Source: Methylococcaceae bacterium
Lineage (GTDB): Bacteria; Pseudomonadota; Gammaproteobacteria; Methylococcales; Methylomonadaceae
DNA length: 38,821 nt
Direction of reading: 5' to 3'
Assembly (NCBI GenBank): GCA_006844585.1
Contig: SPJM01000190.1
Location: forward strand, 14,171 to 52,991
Part shown: in pieces, positions 16,429 through 24,858 of the stretch
How the letters are laid out: each line of letters opens with the position of its first letter
Position numbering within the stretch: the stretch's first letter is position 1
Notes under the pieces: model-generated
Told to the model about the DNA's origin: nothing
Seen by the model: only the letters and a program-made list of their open reading frames with translations
Database searches by the model: none
Program-made: the position numbers and the translations under genes

Positions 16429-17750
16429 AATATTTATGGGTTGCCTTTATTGTATTGATCAGTCCCTTGTCATATGCGGAACACTTGGATTTGGATCAGC
16501 TGTTGCGGGAGGTTAAAAAATCGCAGGGACTGGAAGCCAAGATTAATCGCAGCCGCGAAGCAAAATTTCTGGCGGAAAAACAGCAGCAACAGCAGTTGTT
16601 GGGCGCAGCCCAGGCTGAATTCAATAAGCAGCAGCGCTTGAGTGAGCAATTGAAGGCGCATTTGGAAGAAAATGAGCAGTTGTTGGCTGATTTGGAAACC
16701 AACCTGAAAGAACAAAGCGGCGAACTGGGTGAATTATTTGGCGTGGCCAAGCAGGCTGCCGGTGATTTAAGAGCCGATTTTGATAATTCGATTATTTCTG
16801 CGCAAATTAGCGGACGCCAGCAGATGTTAAGCGGTTTAATCGACAGCAAAGCCTTGCCGAATATCAGCCAACTGGAAAAGTTATGGTTTATGATGCAGCA
16901 GGAAATGACCGAGTCGGGAAAGGTGGTTCATTATAATGCCAAAATTCAAGCGGCGTCCGGTGAGCCTCGCCAAACTGAAGTAGTCAGAATCGGCGCATTC
17001 AATTCTATCGCCGACGGGCGTTATTTGGAGTACTCTCGGGAGACCGGCGTTTTGACCGAGTTGCCCAGGCAACCGGAGAGTCAGTATCTGGATTTGGCGG
17101 AAAGTCTGCAAAAAGCCACCGAAGGACCGGTAAAAATGGCGATTGATCCGACCCGCGGGGTGATTTTGGCGATGTTGATTCAAACGCCGAATTTGCTGGA
17201 ACGCGTTCATCAGGGCGGGGTGATTGGTTATATCATTATCGCAATGGGTATTGTCGGGTTTGTGTATGCCTTATGGCGGTTAATAGTTTTGACCCTGACC
17301 GGGCGCAAAATGAATAAGCAAAGCCAAACCGAACAGGTGACTGAAGACAACCCTTTGGGGCGAGTGATTGCCGCCGGTGAAGATGACAACGCCAGCGACT
17401 TGGAAACCTTGGAGTTGATGCTGGATGAGGCGATTACCCGTGAGGCGCCGGCATTGGAAAAAGGCTTGTCGATGATTAAATTATTGGCTGCTGTGGCGCC
17501 TTTATTAGGGTTGTTGGGCACCGTAACCGGCATGATCGCCACCTTTCAGTCGATCAGTTTGTTCGGCACCGGCGATCCCAAGTTGATGGCGAATGGTATT
17601 TCTCAAGCCTTGGTGACTACTATGTTAGGTTTGTGCATTGCGATTCCATTATTATTTCTACATAGTTTAATCGCTTCCCGCAGCCGTAATTTGGTGCAGA
17701 TTTTGGATGAGCAATCTGCCGGTATTATTAGTCGGCGGGCGGGGAAATAA
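16425..17750 (+). CDS. TtpC-like MotA/TolQ/ExbB proton channel protein with coiled-coil extension
   Basis: 441 residues, about twice the length of ExbB. Residues 1-18 are a signal peptide (cleavage after SYA), and 40-115 form a Glu/Gln/Ala-rich periplasmic coiled coil. Three membrane helices follow: about 268-290 (GVIGYIIIAMGIVGFVYALW), 352-375 (LAAVAPLLGLLGTVTGMIA) and 395-415. The last two carry the TolQ/ExbB channel signature. This is the architecture of Vibrio TtpC, a third component required by TonB2 systems. It overlaps its neighbours by four and one bases. Confidence 0.92.
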   Translation: MKYLWVAFIVLISPLSYAEHLDLDQLLREVKKSQGLEAKINRSREAKFLAEKQQQQQLLGAAQAEFNKQQRLSEQLKAHLEENEQLLADLETNLKEQSGELGELFGVAKQAAGDLRADFDNSIISAQISGRQQMLSGLIDSKALPNISQLEKLWFMMQQEMTESGKVVHYNAKIQAASGEPRQTEVVRIGAFNSIADGRYLEYSRETGVLTELPRQPESQYLDLAESLQKATEGPVKMAIDPTRGVILAMLIQTPNLLERVHQGGVIGYIIIAMGIVGFVYALWRLIVLTLTGRKMNKQSQTEQVTEDNPLGRVIAAGEDDNASDLETLELMLDEAITREAPALEKGLSMIKLLAAVAPLLGLLGTVTGMIATFQSISLFGTGDPKLMANGISQALVTTMLGLCIAIPLLFLHSLIASRSRNLVQILDEQSAGIISRRAGK

Positions 17751-18274
17751 TGGAACTATTGCTTGAGCAATTCAGCGGGATTCAACAGTTTTTTTCCGCA
17801 GGCGGCAATATTTTATGGCTGATTGCAGTATTGTCTTTGGCTTTATGGTGTTTGATTATTGAGCGCTTTTTGTTTTTCAAGTTCAATTATCCCCAGTTGA
17901 AACAACAGTGGTTGGAGCAATGGGGGCAACGGGATGATAAGGCTTCAATACATTCTCGAAGAATCCGGTCGCTGATTATTTCTGAGGCCAAAATCGCCAT
18001 GCGGCAAAGTTTGGCGATTATCAAAATGTTGATTCGCTTATGTCCTTTAATGGGCTTGCTGGGCACTGTAAACGGCATGATCCATGTTTTCGATGTGATG
18101 GCGGTGACCGGCAACGGCAATGCCAGGGCGATGGCGGACGGGGTATCGCAAGCCACGATACCGACTATGGCGGGTATGGTGATCGCGATAGCCGGATTGT
18201 ATTTTAGTCAATTGATTGAAGAAAGGGTGAATGATGAAACCCATCATCTGGCCGATTTGTTACAAAACCATTAA
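17750..18274 (+). CDS. exbB2: ExbB-type proton channel protein (short, TonB2 system)
   Basis: 174 residues, the size of ExbB2. Membrane helices at about 17-42 (GNILWLIAVLSLALWCLIIE), 86-110 (PLMGLLGTVNGMIHVFDVMA) and 128-150. The TolQ/ExbB core G-L-L-G-T-V-x-G-M-I is intact. It forms the proton channel with ExbD and uses the proton motive force to power TonB. The one-base overlap with the TtpC-like gene and two-base gap to exbD show a single operon. Confidence 0.93.
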   Translation: MELLLEQFSGIQQFFSAGGNILWLIAVLSLALWCLIIERFLFFKFNYPQLKQQWLEQWGQRDDKASIHSRRIRSLIISEAKIAMRQSLAIIKMLIRLCPLMGLLGTVNGMIHVFDVMAVTGNGNARAMADGVSQATIPTMAGMVIAIAGLYFSQLIEERVNDETHHLADLLQNH

Positions 18275-18276
18275 TT

Positions 18277-18690
18277 ATGAAACGTAGATCTAGCCGACAT
18301 AGCGAAGAACAAACATCCGAGATCGATATGACGCCGATGTTGGATATCGTGTTTATCATGTTGATTTTTTTTATTGTCACCACCTCTTTTGTTAAAGAGT
18401 CGGGCATTGATGTCAATCGCCCCAGCGCACAAACAGCCACTCGTAAAGAACAAGGCAATATTATTGTCGGTATTAAAGCCAATGGCGATGTCTGGATAGA
18501 TAAACGGCAGGTGGATATTCGCGCGGTGAGAGCCAATGTGGCGCGTTTGCATGCCGAACAGCCCTTAGGTTCAGTGGTTATAGCTGCGGATAAAGATACC
18601 CGTGTCAGCGTACTGACTAAAGTGATGGACCAGATTCGTATGGCGGGAATTACCAATGCTTCAATCGCAACAGAGACCGAATCACAGTGA
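18277..18690 (+). CDS. exbD2: ExbD/TolR biopolymer transport protein
   Basis: 137 residues. Short cytoplasmic N-terminus, one membrane helix (about 20-40, PMLDIVFIMLIFFIVTTSF) that includes the essential proton-relay aspartate at D23, and a periplasmic TolR-like domain (about 50-135). It completes the ExbB/ExbD motor. The stop overlaps the tonB start by four bases. Confidence 0.95.
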   Translation: MKRRSSRHSEEQTSEIDMTPMLDIVFIMLIFFIVTTSFVKESGIDVNRPSAQTATRKEQGNIIVGIKANGDVWIDKRQVDIRAVRANVARLHAEQPLGSVVIAADKDTRVSVLTKVMDQIRMAGITNASIATETESQ

Positions 18691-19319
18691 AGCGATTGAT
18701 TTTATCTTTGTTTTCCGGTCTGGTTATTTCGCTCGCTTTGTTTTGGTTAATGCAATTTATGATTGGTCAAAACCAGCAGCCTGTTCAGGTGACTGAAGAG
18801 TTGAGAATGACCGAGTTTGTGCGCTTGAAGCGTGAATCTCAGGTCAAAACGCGTGATCGCAAAGTACCCGAACCGCCGAAACCGGAAAAAAGGCCGCCGC
18901 CTAAGCCGCAAATGCATGTGCAGCAGACGAATGTTGCCAATGTCGCTGCGCCTGATCTGGATATGCCGACCTTGGATATTCCGATAGACAGCAGCCGTTT
19001 TGGCGGTTCAGCGTTATCCGGCATCAGCTTGGGCAGAGGGAAAGTCAGCACCAATGTGATTCCTTTGGTGCGGATACCGCCTCGATATCCGATGCGCGCC
19101 ATGCGCCGAAAAATTGAAGGCTGGGTGAAAGTGGAATTTACCATTACTGAATCCGGGGCGGTGAAAGACGCTAAAGTGATTGAGTCTCATCCTTCCGACA
19201 TCTTTAATCAGGCGGCTTTAAGGGCGATAGCCAAGTGGAAATTTAAGGCAAAAATCATCGATGGCGTCGCCTTTGAACAGAGAGCTGCGCAAATATTAAA
19301 TTTCAAGTTATCAAAATGA
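18687..19319 (+). CDS. tonB2: Energy transducer TonB (TonB2 type)
   Basis: 210 residues from GTG 18687. N-terminal membrane helix about 5-25 (LSLFSGLVISLALFWLMQFM), a short Pro/Lys-rich stretch (about 59-75, PEPPKPEKRPPPKPQ), and the C-terminal TonB domain (about 125-205) with P-R-Y-P, EGWVKVEFTITESGAVKDAKV and A-I-x-K-W-K-F. The short proline region is typical of TonB2 and not TonB1. Role: passes energy to TonB-dependent outer-membrane receptors. Start sits in the exbD stop. Confidence 0.95.
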   Translation: MKRLILSLFSGLVISLALFWLMQFMIGQNQQPVQVTEELRMTEFVRLKRESQVKTRDRKVPEPPKPEKRPPPKPQMHVQQTNVANVAAPDLDMPTLDIPIDSSRFGGSALSGISLGRGKVSTNVIPLVRIPPRYPMRAMRRKIEGWVKVEFTITESGAVKDAKVIESHPSDIFNQAALRAIAKWKFKAKIIDGVAFEQRAAQILNFKLSK

Positions 19320-20503
19320 TACGAATATTGGTCATTCTTCTGAGTCTCAATTGTGCGGCGTTGGCTGCTCAGGAAAAAGCGCCGACTATTTCGCCGGGTT
19401 TGTATAAACGAATCAGTCAGGCTGAGAAGTTGATAGGAGAGAAATCTTATGCTTCGGCGGGAAGTAGTTTGCAGAAAGCATTGGCGGCAGTGGAAAAAGG
19501 TAGTTATGAGCATGCCGTCGTTTTGCGTTCTCTGACCACCCTGCACGCTGTCCAAGGACATTATGTGATGGCTGCGCAGAGCTTGAAAAAAGCGCTGGAT
19601 TTGAATGTTCTGACGGCCAAACAACGGCAAGAGAGCCTGCTGAATTTGGGACAAATGTATCTGGCGACCCAGCAATACGCTAAAGCGGTTAAAGTATTGC
19701 AGCCGTGGACGGCGAGTAATAAGGCGGATGCTGAAATCAGCGCTCTATTAGCGAATGCGTATGCGCAATTAAAGCGTTATCGTCAGGCTGTTCCGCATAT
19801 CAAGAAAGCTATCGCATTACGCAAAAAGCCGCCTGAAAACTGGTATCAGCTTAATTTGGCTTTGTATTATGAGCTGAATGATTATGCCTCCGCGAGTAAA
19901 ATCCTCACTCGCTTGATACGCATTTATCCACATAAAAAAAGCTATTGGAATCAGTTGTCTTCAGCTTATCAACAATTAAAAAACTACAAAAAAGCGGTCA
20001 GCATTCAACATCTTGCTTATAAGAAAGGTTTGTTGAATAGCGAACGAGAGCTGATGGCGTTGATTAATTTGTTCGCTTATGTGGGTTCGCCTTACAAGGC
20101 GGGGCGCTTGCTGGAAGATTCGATAAAGAATAAAACTGTCGCTTACAATTCCAAAAACTGGGAAACATTAGCTCAGATTTGGCAGCAAGCGAAAGAATTC
20201 GATAAAGCAATTGGAGCATTGGAAAAGGCTTCTAAATTGAATGCCAAAGGACGCTTGTATCAACAATTGGGACAGATTTATATAGAGCAGGAAAAATGGC
20301 AAAAAGCGATTGCCGCATTTAATAATGCATTACAAAAAGGCGGTTTGAAAAAAATCGGTTCTATGCATTTATTAATGGGAATGAGTTATTTTGAATTAAA
20401 TAATTTCACAAAAGCGCAAAGCGCTTTTCGCAAAGCTGCGCAATATCAGGCGCAAAAGAAAGCGGCGCTACAATGGTTGGATTACATCCGAAATAAAGGT
20501 TAG
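19316..20503 (+). CDS. Periplasmic TPR-repeat protein of TonB2-type operon
   Basis: 395 residues. Residues 1-20 are a signal peptide (ILVILLSLNCAALAAQ), followed by about nine TPR-like 34-residue helical pairs, for example ESLLNLGQMYLATQQYAKAV and LYQQLGQIYIEQEKWQKAIA. Proteins of this kind end TonB2/TtpC operons and are thought to scaffold the complex in the periplasm. It overlaps the tonB stop by four bases. No enzymatic motif is seen. Confidence 0.9.
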   Translation: MIRILVILLSLNCAALAAQEKAPTISPGLYKRISQAEKLIGEKSYASAGSSLQKALAAVEKGSYEHAVVLRSLTTLHAVQGHYVMAAQSLKKALDLNVLTAKQRQESLLNLGQMYLATQQYAKAVKVLQPWTASNKADAEISALLANAYAQLKRYRQAVPHIKKAIALRKKPPENWYQLNLALYYELNDYASASKILTRLIRIYPHKKSYWNQLSSAYQQLKNYKKAVSIQHLAYKKGLLNSERELMALINLFAYVGSPYKAGRLLEDSIKNKTVAYNSKNWETLAQIWQQAKEFDKAIGALEKASKLNAKGRLYQQLGQIYIEQEKWQKAIAAFNNALQKGGLKKIGSMHLLMGMSYFELNNFTKAQSAFRKAAQYQAQKKAALQWLDYIRNKG

Positions 20504-20538
20504 CGCCTCTTTTAAAATGATAGCGATACAAAATTAAT

Positions 20539-20567
20539 TTGACTGTTGTTGTTTTCTTCTATATAAA
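20539..20567 (+). promoter_or_regulatory. Sigma70 promoter of haoAB
   Basis: TTGACT (20539-20544) and TATAAA (20562-20567) are separated by exactly 17 bases; each hexamer matches consensus at five of six positions. Transcription would begin near 20574, giving a leader of about 80 bases before haoA. This is the best-looking promoter in the window. No operator was recognised. Confidence 0.75.
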
Positions 20568-20655
20568 AACTATACTAAGTTGATGCTTGTTTCGCGAATG
20601 ATATGCGAAATGTGGATTAGGCGTTGAAAATTCAAATGAATTAATGAGGGACATA

Positions 20656-22275
20656 ATGAAAAAAATAACAATAAACCTCTTGATATTCTGTATTGGATGG
20701 TTCTCTATGAATGCCGGAGCAAATACGGCGGCCATCAAGGCATATCATGATAGTCATCCGGGCAAGGGCAAATACGGGCATTTATGGGAGCCGATTCCGA
20801 TTCAAAAATATTGGAATCCAAAGGATTTTTATACGCCGCCGACGACGGTTACCGGGGAATTTAAGCGTCAGGATTGCGTTAATTGCCATCAGGCGATCAC
20901 GCCGGGCGCTTTTCACGCTTGGAAAGGCAGCGTACACGCTAATTTAAATGATTTGTTAAGCCTGTCGGCCGATGATGTGCGTGCTTATAAAAAAGATAAG
21001 CTGGCCAAAATCACTCAAAACCTGCGCAAAGCAGGGATTTTGAAGGGGCAAGATAAATTAACCGAGGTCAGTTGTATTGATTGTCATGGCAAAGTAGGCG
21101 GTTCTAGCATTCGACATGAACGTGATTTAAGAATGCCGGACCGGGCGGTTTGCGGAACTTGTCACCTTACCGAATTTACTGAAGCAGAATCGGAAAAGCA
21201 ACAAACTTGGCCGCAGGAACAATGGGGGCAAGGGCATCCTTCCCATGCGGTTTCATGGAAGGCTAATGTCGAGAATGCGATTTGGGCGGGCATGGCGGAA
21301 CGTGAAATCGCTCAAGGTTGCGATATGTGTCATTACCAGCAGAATAAATGTGATGGCTGCCATACCCGACATACTTTTTCAGTTGCTGAAGCCAGGCAGC
21401 CCGAAGCTTGTTCGACTTGCCATAATGGCGTGGATCATAATGAATTTGAAAATTATATGTTATCCAAGCATGGGGTGATTTATCAGACCCAAGGTGAAAA
21501 TAACTGGGATTTTGAAGTTCAGTTGAAAGATGCGATCAGCAAAGGCGGCTATACCGCGCCGACTTGTCAAACTTGCCACTTTGAAGCTGATGGCAAATAT
21601 TCGCATAACTTGGTGAAAAAAGTGCGCTGGGCGTTCAATCCGACCCCAGCCATTGCCGATAATCTGGATCACCCCTGGTTTGAAGAACGCAAGGAAAAGT
21701 GGATTAATACTTGTATGCAGTGTCATTCGCAAAGTTTTGCCAAAGCTTATTTGGATGCCGCCGATGAAGGGACGAAACAAGGTTTAGCGGTTGAGCAGGA
21801 AGCGAAAAAGATTGTGGAAAAACTCCATAAAGACGGTTTGCTGGTCGGGCAGAAAAGCAATCGTCCGAATCCGCCTGCGCCGGAGTCTGATGCGGCGGGC
21901 GGTTTTTTCCAATTGTTCTGGGCGAAAGGTAATAACCCGACTAAAGTGGAAAGAATCTATGCGGATATGTGGGAGCATGATTTAATTAAGCTATATAAAG
22001 GGCTTTTTCATGTTAATCCTGGTGGGTTTACCTATACCGAAGGCTGGTCGCCGTTAATGAAAGGGTATGCGGAAATTATGGATGAGGATACCCGTTTACG
22101 TGAAATGGCGGCGATGAAGCAAGATGTGGCTGAATTGAAACAGACCAAAGCTAAGTCTGGCGCAAATTCTGATCATAAAGGCATGGATATGTCCAGTATC
22201 TTGCAAGGCATTGTATTGATGTTAGCTGGATTCTTTTGCGCGTATTTATTATTGAAGAAACAAAGAGAAGAATAA
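20656..22275 (+). CDS. haoA: Octaheme hydroxylamine oxidoreductase, membrane-anchored
   Basis: 539 residues from ATG 20656, which has GAGGG six bases upstream; ATG 20644 overlaps that site and is less likely. A signal peptide ends near AGA (about 22). Eight CxxCH heme sites are present in order: CVNCH, CIDCH, CGTCH, CDMCH, CDGCH, CSTCH, CQTCH, CMQCH. The layout and the downstream FTYTEGWSPL segment match HAO; Y460 there is a candidate for the tyrosine that crosslinks to the P460 heme (inference). The last 30 residues hold a membrane helix (ILQGIVLMLAGFFCAYLLL) and a basic tail. Role: oxidises hydroxylamine in the periplasm; in methanotrophs this detoxifies the product of ammonia co-oxidation by methane monooxygenase. 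Confidence 0.95.
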   Translation: MKKITINLLIFCIGWFSMNAGANTAAIKAYHDSHPGKGKYGHLWEPIPIQKYWNPKDFYTPPTTVTGEFKRQDCVNCHQAITPGAFHAWKGSVHANLNDLLSLSADDVRAYKKDKLAKITQNLRKAGILKGQDKLTEVSCIDCHGKVGGSSIRHERDLRMPDRAVCGTCHLTEFTEAESEKQQTWPQEQWGQGHPSHAVSWKANVENAIWAGMAEREIAQGCDMCHYQQNKCDGCHTRHTFSVAEARQPEACSTCHNGVDHNEFENYMLSKHGVIYQTQGENNWDFEVQLKDAISKGGYTAPTCQTCHFEADGKYSHNLVKKVRWAFNPTPAIADNLDHPWFEERKEKWINTCMQCHSQSFAKAYLDAADEGTKQGLAVEQEAKKIVEKLHKDGLLVGQKSNRPNPPAPESDAAGGFFQLFWAKGNNPTKVERIYADMWEHDLIKLYKGLFHVNPGGFTYTEGWSPLMKGYAEIMDEDTRLREMAAMKQDVAELKQTKAKSGANSDHKGMDMSSILQGIVLMLAGFFCAYLLLKKQREE

Positions 22276-22277
22276 GT

Positions 22278-23249
22278 TTGCGGATTTTTAAGCTTAAACA
22301 GTTCGGGTTGTTGTTTGCTGCGATGGCGTTTCTGTCAACAGGGGCGCTATCGTTTTATCAAGGATTAAATTCGGCGCCGAAGGATGTTTTGTGGCGTTTT
22401 CAGCAGCAACAAATTGATGTTCCACCGGAAATGGATAGTTTTTTTGCTATCGATAATTTTTATCAATTTCATATCAAGCAAGCTGAACTGGCAAAATTTA
22501 GTTTGTCTGTTGCAGAGTATCGCAATGAAGCAGGCGAAAAAAAACGGGCTATTGTTTTTCCGCCTGAGAAATCAACTGTTGTTTTAAGCATTAATGATTT
22601 GAGGGAGCGAGTGTGGCGTCAAGCTGCGGAAGCGATAAAGCGAAATATCGCTGAAAACGCCTTATTGTTTTCCTGGTGGGATAGCGGGCAGCGTTTGCAT
22701 TTATTAACCGGGCGTGAGCTTTGGGTTAAAGCGCCGCTTTCGGATTTGTATCCGGAACAAAGCGAACGCGAATTATGGGGTTCTGTTGCCGGGGGTTATG
22801 ACAGTGACATGACGCGACTGACAAAATTGTCAGAGTGGCTGTTGATGGATGCCGAAAAAGCGATTCAGCAAATCAGGCAACAAATACCTCAAAAACAAAA
22901 TGCTTATCTTGTTGTTTCAGTTGATGATTTGGCGCGTATAGAGGAAATTTCACGCTTGTCGGGAAAGGCTTTGGCGATAGAATCCAAGGTTTTTTATCGT
23001 AGCGATAATATTCATGCGACGATTTCCGCAGTTAAACAATGGGTGCGCGAAAAGGGGACAGGGCGATATTTGGTTCACCCTGTTCCCGGTATCGGAATTC
23101 GCGCTTGGCGAATATTAAATGAAGCGGATGAAAATCTGTTGCTACTGCGGCTTTTGCCTTTCACCCATGCTCTGGAGCAGCCTTTACAACAACTCAAGCA
23201 AGTTTTTCAAAGCAAATGGGGCGGCTATCTTTCCATTTATCAGCTCTGA
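22278..23249 (+). CDS. haoB: Hydroxylamine oxidation protein HaoB
   Basis: 323 residues if translation starts at TTG 22278, two bases after the haoA stop and seven bases after AGAGAAG. A longer frame runs back into haoA but would overlap it by 40 bases. An N-terminal signal/anchor helix is at about 7-27 (FGLLFAAMAFLSTGALSFYQ), followed by a periplasmic domain with no heme motif. Conserved-looking segments are VVSVDDLARIEEISRLSGK and VHPVPGIGIRAW. Known context: haoB follows haoA in ammonia oxidisers and in gammaproteobacterial methanotrophs; its biochemical role is unresolved. It ends nine bases from the convergent rubredoxin gene. Confidence 0.88.
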   Translation: MRIFKLKQFGLLFAAMAFLSTGALSFYQGLNSAPKDVLWRFQQQQIDVPPEMDSFFAIDNFYQFHIKQAELAKFSLSVAEYRNEAGEKKRAIVFPPEKSTVVLSINDLRERVWRQAAEAIKRNIAENALLFSWWDSGQRLHLLTGRELWVKAPLSDLYPEQSERELWGSVAGGYDSDMTRLTKLSEWLLMDAEKAIQQIRQQIPQKQNAYLVVSVDDLARIEEISRLSGKALAIESKVFYRSDNIHATISAVKQWVREKGTGRYLVHPVPGIGIRAWRILNEADENLLLLRLLPFTHALEQPLQQLKQVFQSKWGGYLSIYQL

Positions 23250-23258
23250 AAATCCGTT

Positions 23259-23420
23259 TTATTCAATTTTGTCAAAAAAATCTTTAGGCGCCCCGCAAAT
23301 CGGGCAGACCCAGTCATCGGGGACATCCGCCCATAAAGTGCCGGGCACCAGGCCTGTATCAGGGTCGCCTAAAGCTTCATCATATACATGTTCGCATTCT
23401 TTGCAGCGGTATTTAGCCAT
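23259..23420 (-). CDS. rubA: Rubredoxin
   Basis: 53 residues read on the minus strand from ATG 23418-23420, with a strong GAGGAGAT ribosome site upstream. Two Fe-binding cysteine pairs are seen: Y-R-C-K-E-C-E near the N-terminus and C-P-I-C-G-A-P-K near the C-terminus, with [15 protein letters not shown] between them, the rubredoxin signature. Unusual points: Glu replaces the Gly that normally follows the second Cys, and [10 protein letters not shown] replaces the common YDPxxGDP. Role: small one-electron carrier in the cytoplasm for oxidative-stress reductases or hydroxylases. It is single-gene and convergent with haoB. Confidence 0.97.
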   Translation of the reverse strand: MAKYRCKECEHVYDEALGDPDTGLVPGTLWADVPDDWVCPICGAPKDFFDKIE

Positions 23421-23946
23421 TATTCATCTCCTCTCTGTAAAATATTAAAAGGAATTTAACAGATCTTTTCCTTATTGAAAAGTAGATGTTTATCCGCCAA
23501 TTATATAAGTAGCTTGCCCGGTTCATGTATTTAGGATAACCGATTGAATATAATGCTTGATTCTTAATACTAATTTAATATTAGTTGTGCAACATTTATA
23601 AGATTAGTTTTATAAAAAACGGCTAGTGGGCAAATCGACGTACACATTGCCTGTATTGTTTTTTTCCTTTTTTTCATAGATTGTCACTGAAATTTGTAGC
23701 TGTGAAAGGTATAGTGTTGCTTCGGTTTAAGGTGAGATTTGTCTGTCGGCGGCTATAGTTATTGATGAAGTTTAATGCACTAACATCTTTTCAGAGGTAC
23801 AATTGATTTTAGATTGTATTAATGTTAAAAAGAACTGTCTTTTAGTAGAATAATATTATTTTGATGGCCTAATTATTGCTCATAAAAAGTTTGAGTAGAC
23901 TTATTGGCATTAGATGCAGGTATAAATTCAGAGTTAGGAAAAGGTT
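23421..23946. other. 526-base gene-free region before the PqqD/HprK-like cluster
   Basis: AT-rich with no convincing open frame: the plus-strand ATGs open at most about 13 codons. A small inverted repeat ACTAAT-TTAAT-ATTAGT lies at 23569-23585, and a TATAAA hexamer near 23921 lacks a good -35. It must contain the promoter of rubA on the minus strand and of the downstream cluster on the plus strand. No known regulator site was recognised. Confidence 0.6.
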
Positions 23947-24564
23947 ATGAGTGATCAAGATCAAGATGTAGATGTCGAAAAGGATGCGACTGTCGGGCAA
24001 AAGCAAATTTCGGGAAAAAGGCGCCTTTTTGTCAAAGCGACAGCAGGGGCGCTACCTGCTGTGTTAACCTTAAAAAGTGGAGCGGCATTTGCTTTAAATA
24101 GCGCTGAAATGTGCGTGACTAAAGATAATGGCGTTGCGGTGGCGGCTGATCCGTTGTCTTTGACGACAAGTAATACGGATATTTGGGTCAGAACTGAGGT
24201 AAACGTCAGAGAGCTGCGAGAGACCGGAACTACTGACCCCTCATTTCTTGTTTACCAAGACCCAATAGATTTGTCCACTTGGCGACACGAGGATTTTGTT
24301 GTTGGAAGTGTTAGCCCGGCGGAGCAAAGAACATTTTCAAATAAATTTGTATTTGGTTCCGGGCTTAAAATGGTAGAGGACTCGGTTATTCCGGAAGTTG
24401 AGTATGATATTTTGGACGAATCAATGCAGTTTATTCTTGTGATTATGGATGAATTGGGGGCTCCGGTTGATGTGGGGAAATCAGTGGCCGGTGTTAATGG
24501 TTTGCCTTATGTAACCGGTTCATGTTGGGCGTCTGCTGCGCCTAATTCCCCACCTTTAGTCTGA
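23947..24564 (+). CDS. RR-leader exported protein, candidate client of the PqqD/HprK-like system
   Basis: 205 residues; AGGAAAAGG precedes the ATG. The N-terminus is acidic (1-22), then KRRLFVKATAGALPAVLTL (24-42) and SGAAFA (44-49), a Tat-like or Sec leader with probable cleavage after AFA. The mature part has only two cysteines, C56 (AEMCVT) and C193 (GSCWAS), and a short tail ending in NSPPLV. The leader style RR-L-hydrophobic-L-T-L-K-S-G-A and a C-terminal SCW-x-S motif resemble, from memory, small proteins encoded beside HprK-related-kinase-A genes in exopolysaccharide loci. It starts the four-gene run with a three-base gap to the PqqD-like gene. Function unknown; it may be a scaffold, a modified peptide precursor or a surface protein. 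Confidence 0.7.
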   Translation: MSDQDQDVDVEKDATVGQKQISGKRRLFVKATAGALPAVLTLKSGAAFALNSAEMCVTKDNGVAVAADPLSLTTSNTDIWVRTEVNVRELRETGTTDPSFLVYQDPIDLSTWRHEDFVVGSVSPAEQRTFSNKFVFGSGLKMVEDSVIPEVEYDILDESMQFILVIMDELGAPVDVGKSVAGVNGLPYVTGSCWASAAPNSPPLV

Positions 24565-24567
24565 TTT

Positions 24568-24858
24568 GTGGATTCTCAAGGGGTTTGGATTATTCCTGGC
24601 GCGGAATGTTTGTTTATTCAGCAGTGGCAAGATGCGGCAATACTCTTTTACGGGCAATCAGGCGAGACACATTGTTTAATGGGTTTATCAATTGAATTGA
24701 TAAAATTCTTAAAGGATGCTCCGGCTTCTACAGCAGAGCTATATAAGCAGATTTGTCTTCAATTTGACGTAGATGACGAAAAGTTGCTTGAACAGCAAAT
24801 TGAAATTGTTCTGGGTGAATTTAAAAGTTTGGGTTTAATAGAGCTGCTTGTTGCGTGA
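24568..24858 (+). CDS. PqqD-family peptide chaperone of HPr-rel-A system
   Basis: 96 residues from GTG 24568, three bases after the previous stop. It has the compact PqqD winged-helix pattern: aromatic-rich beta part with W-I-I-P and W-Q-D-A-A-I-L-F-Y, then SGETHCLMGLSIELIKFL, helices, and EFKSLGLIEL at the end. PqqD-like domains (RiPP recognition elements) bind leader peptides and bring them to modifying enzymes. The pairing with the following HprK-like kinase is the known but uncharacterised HPr-rel-A system. It overlaps the kinase start by four bases (GTGA). Its client is probably the protein encoded just upstream, by position. Confidence 0.85.
   Translation: MDSQGVWIIPGAECLFIQQWQDAAILFYGQSGETHCLMGLSIELIKFLKDAPASTAELYKQICLQFDVDDEKLLEQQIEIVLGEFKSLGLIELLVA

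Noticed and set aside
23895-23925. Sigma54 promoter (TTGGCA then TGCA) before the RR-leader gene
   Set aside because: The GG and GC elements are two bases too close for the -24/-12 spacing.
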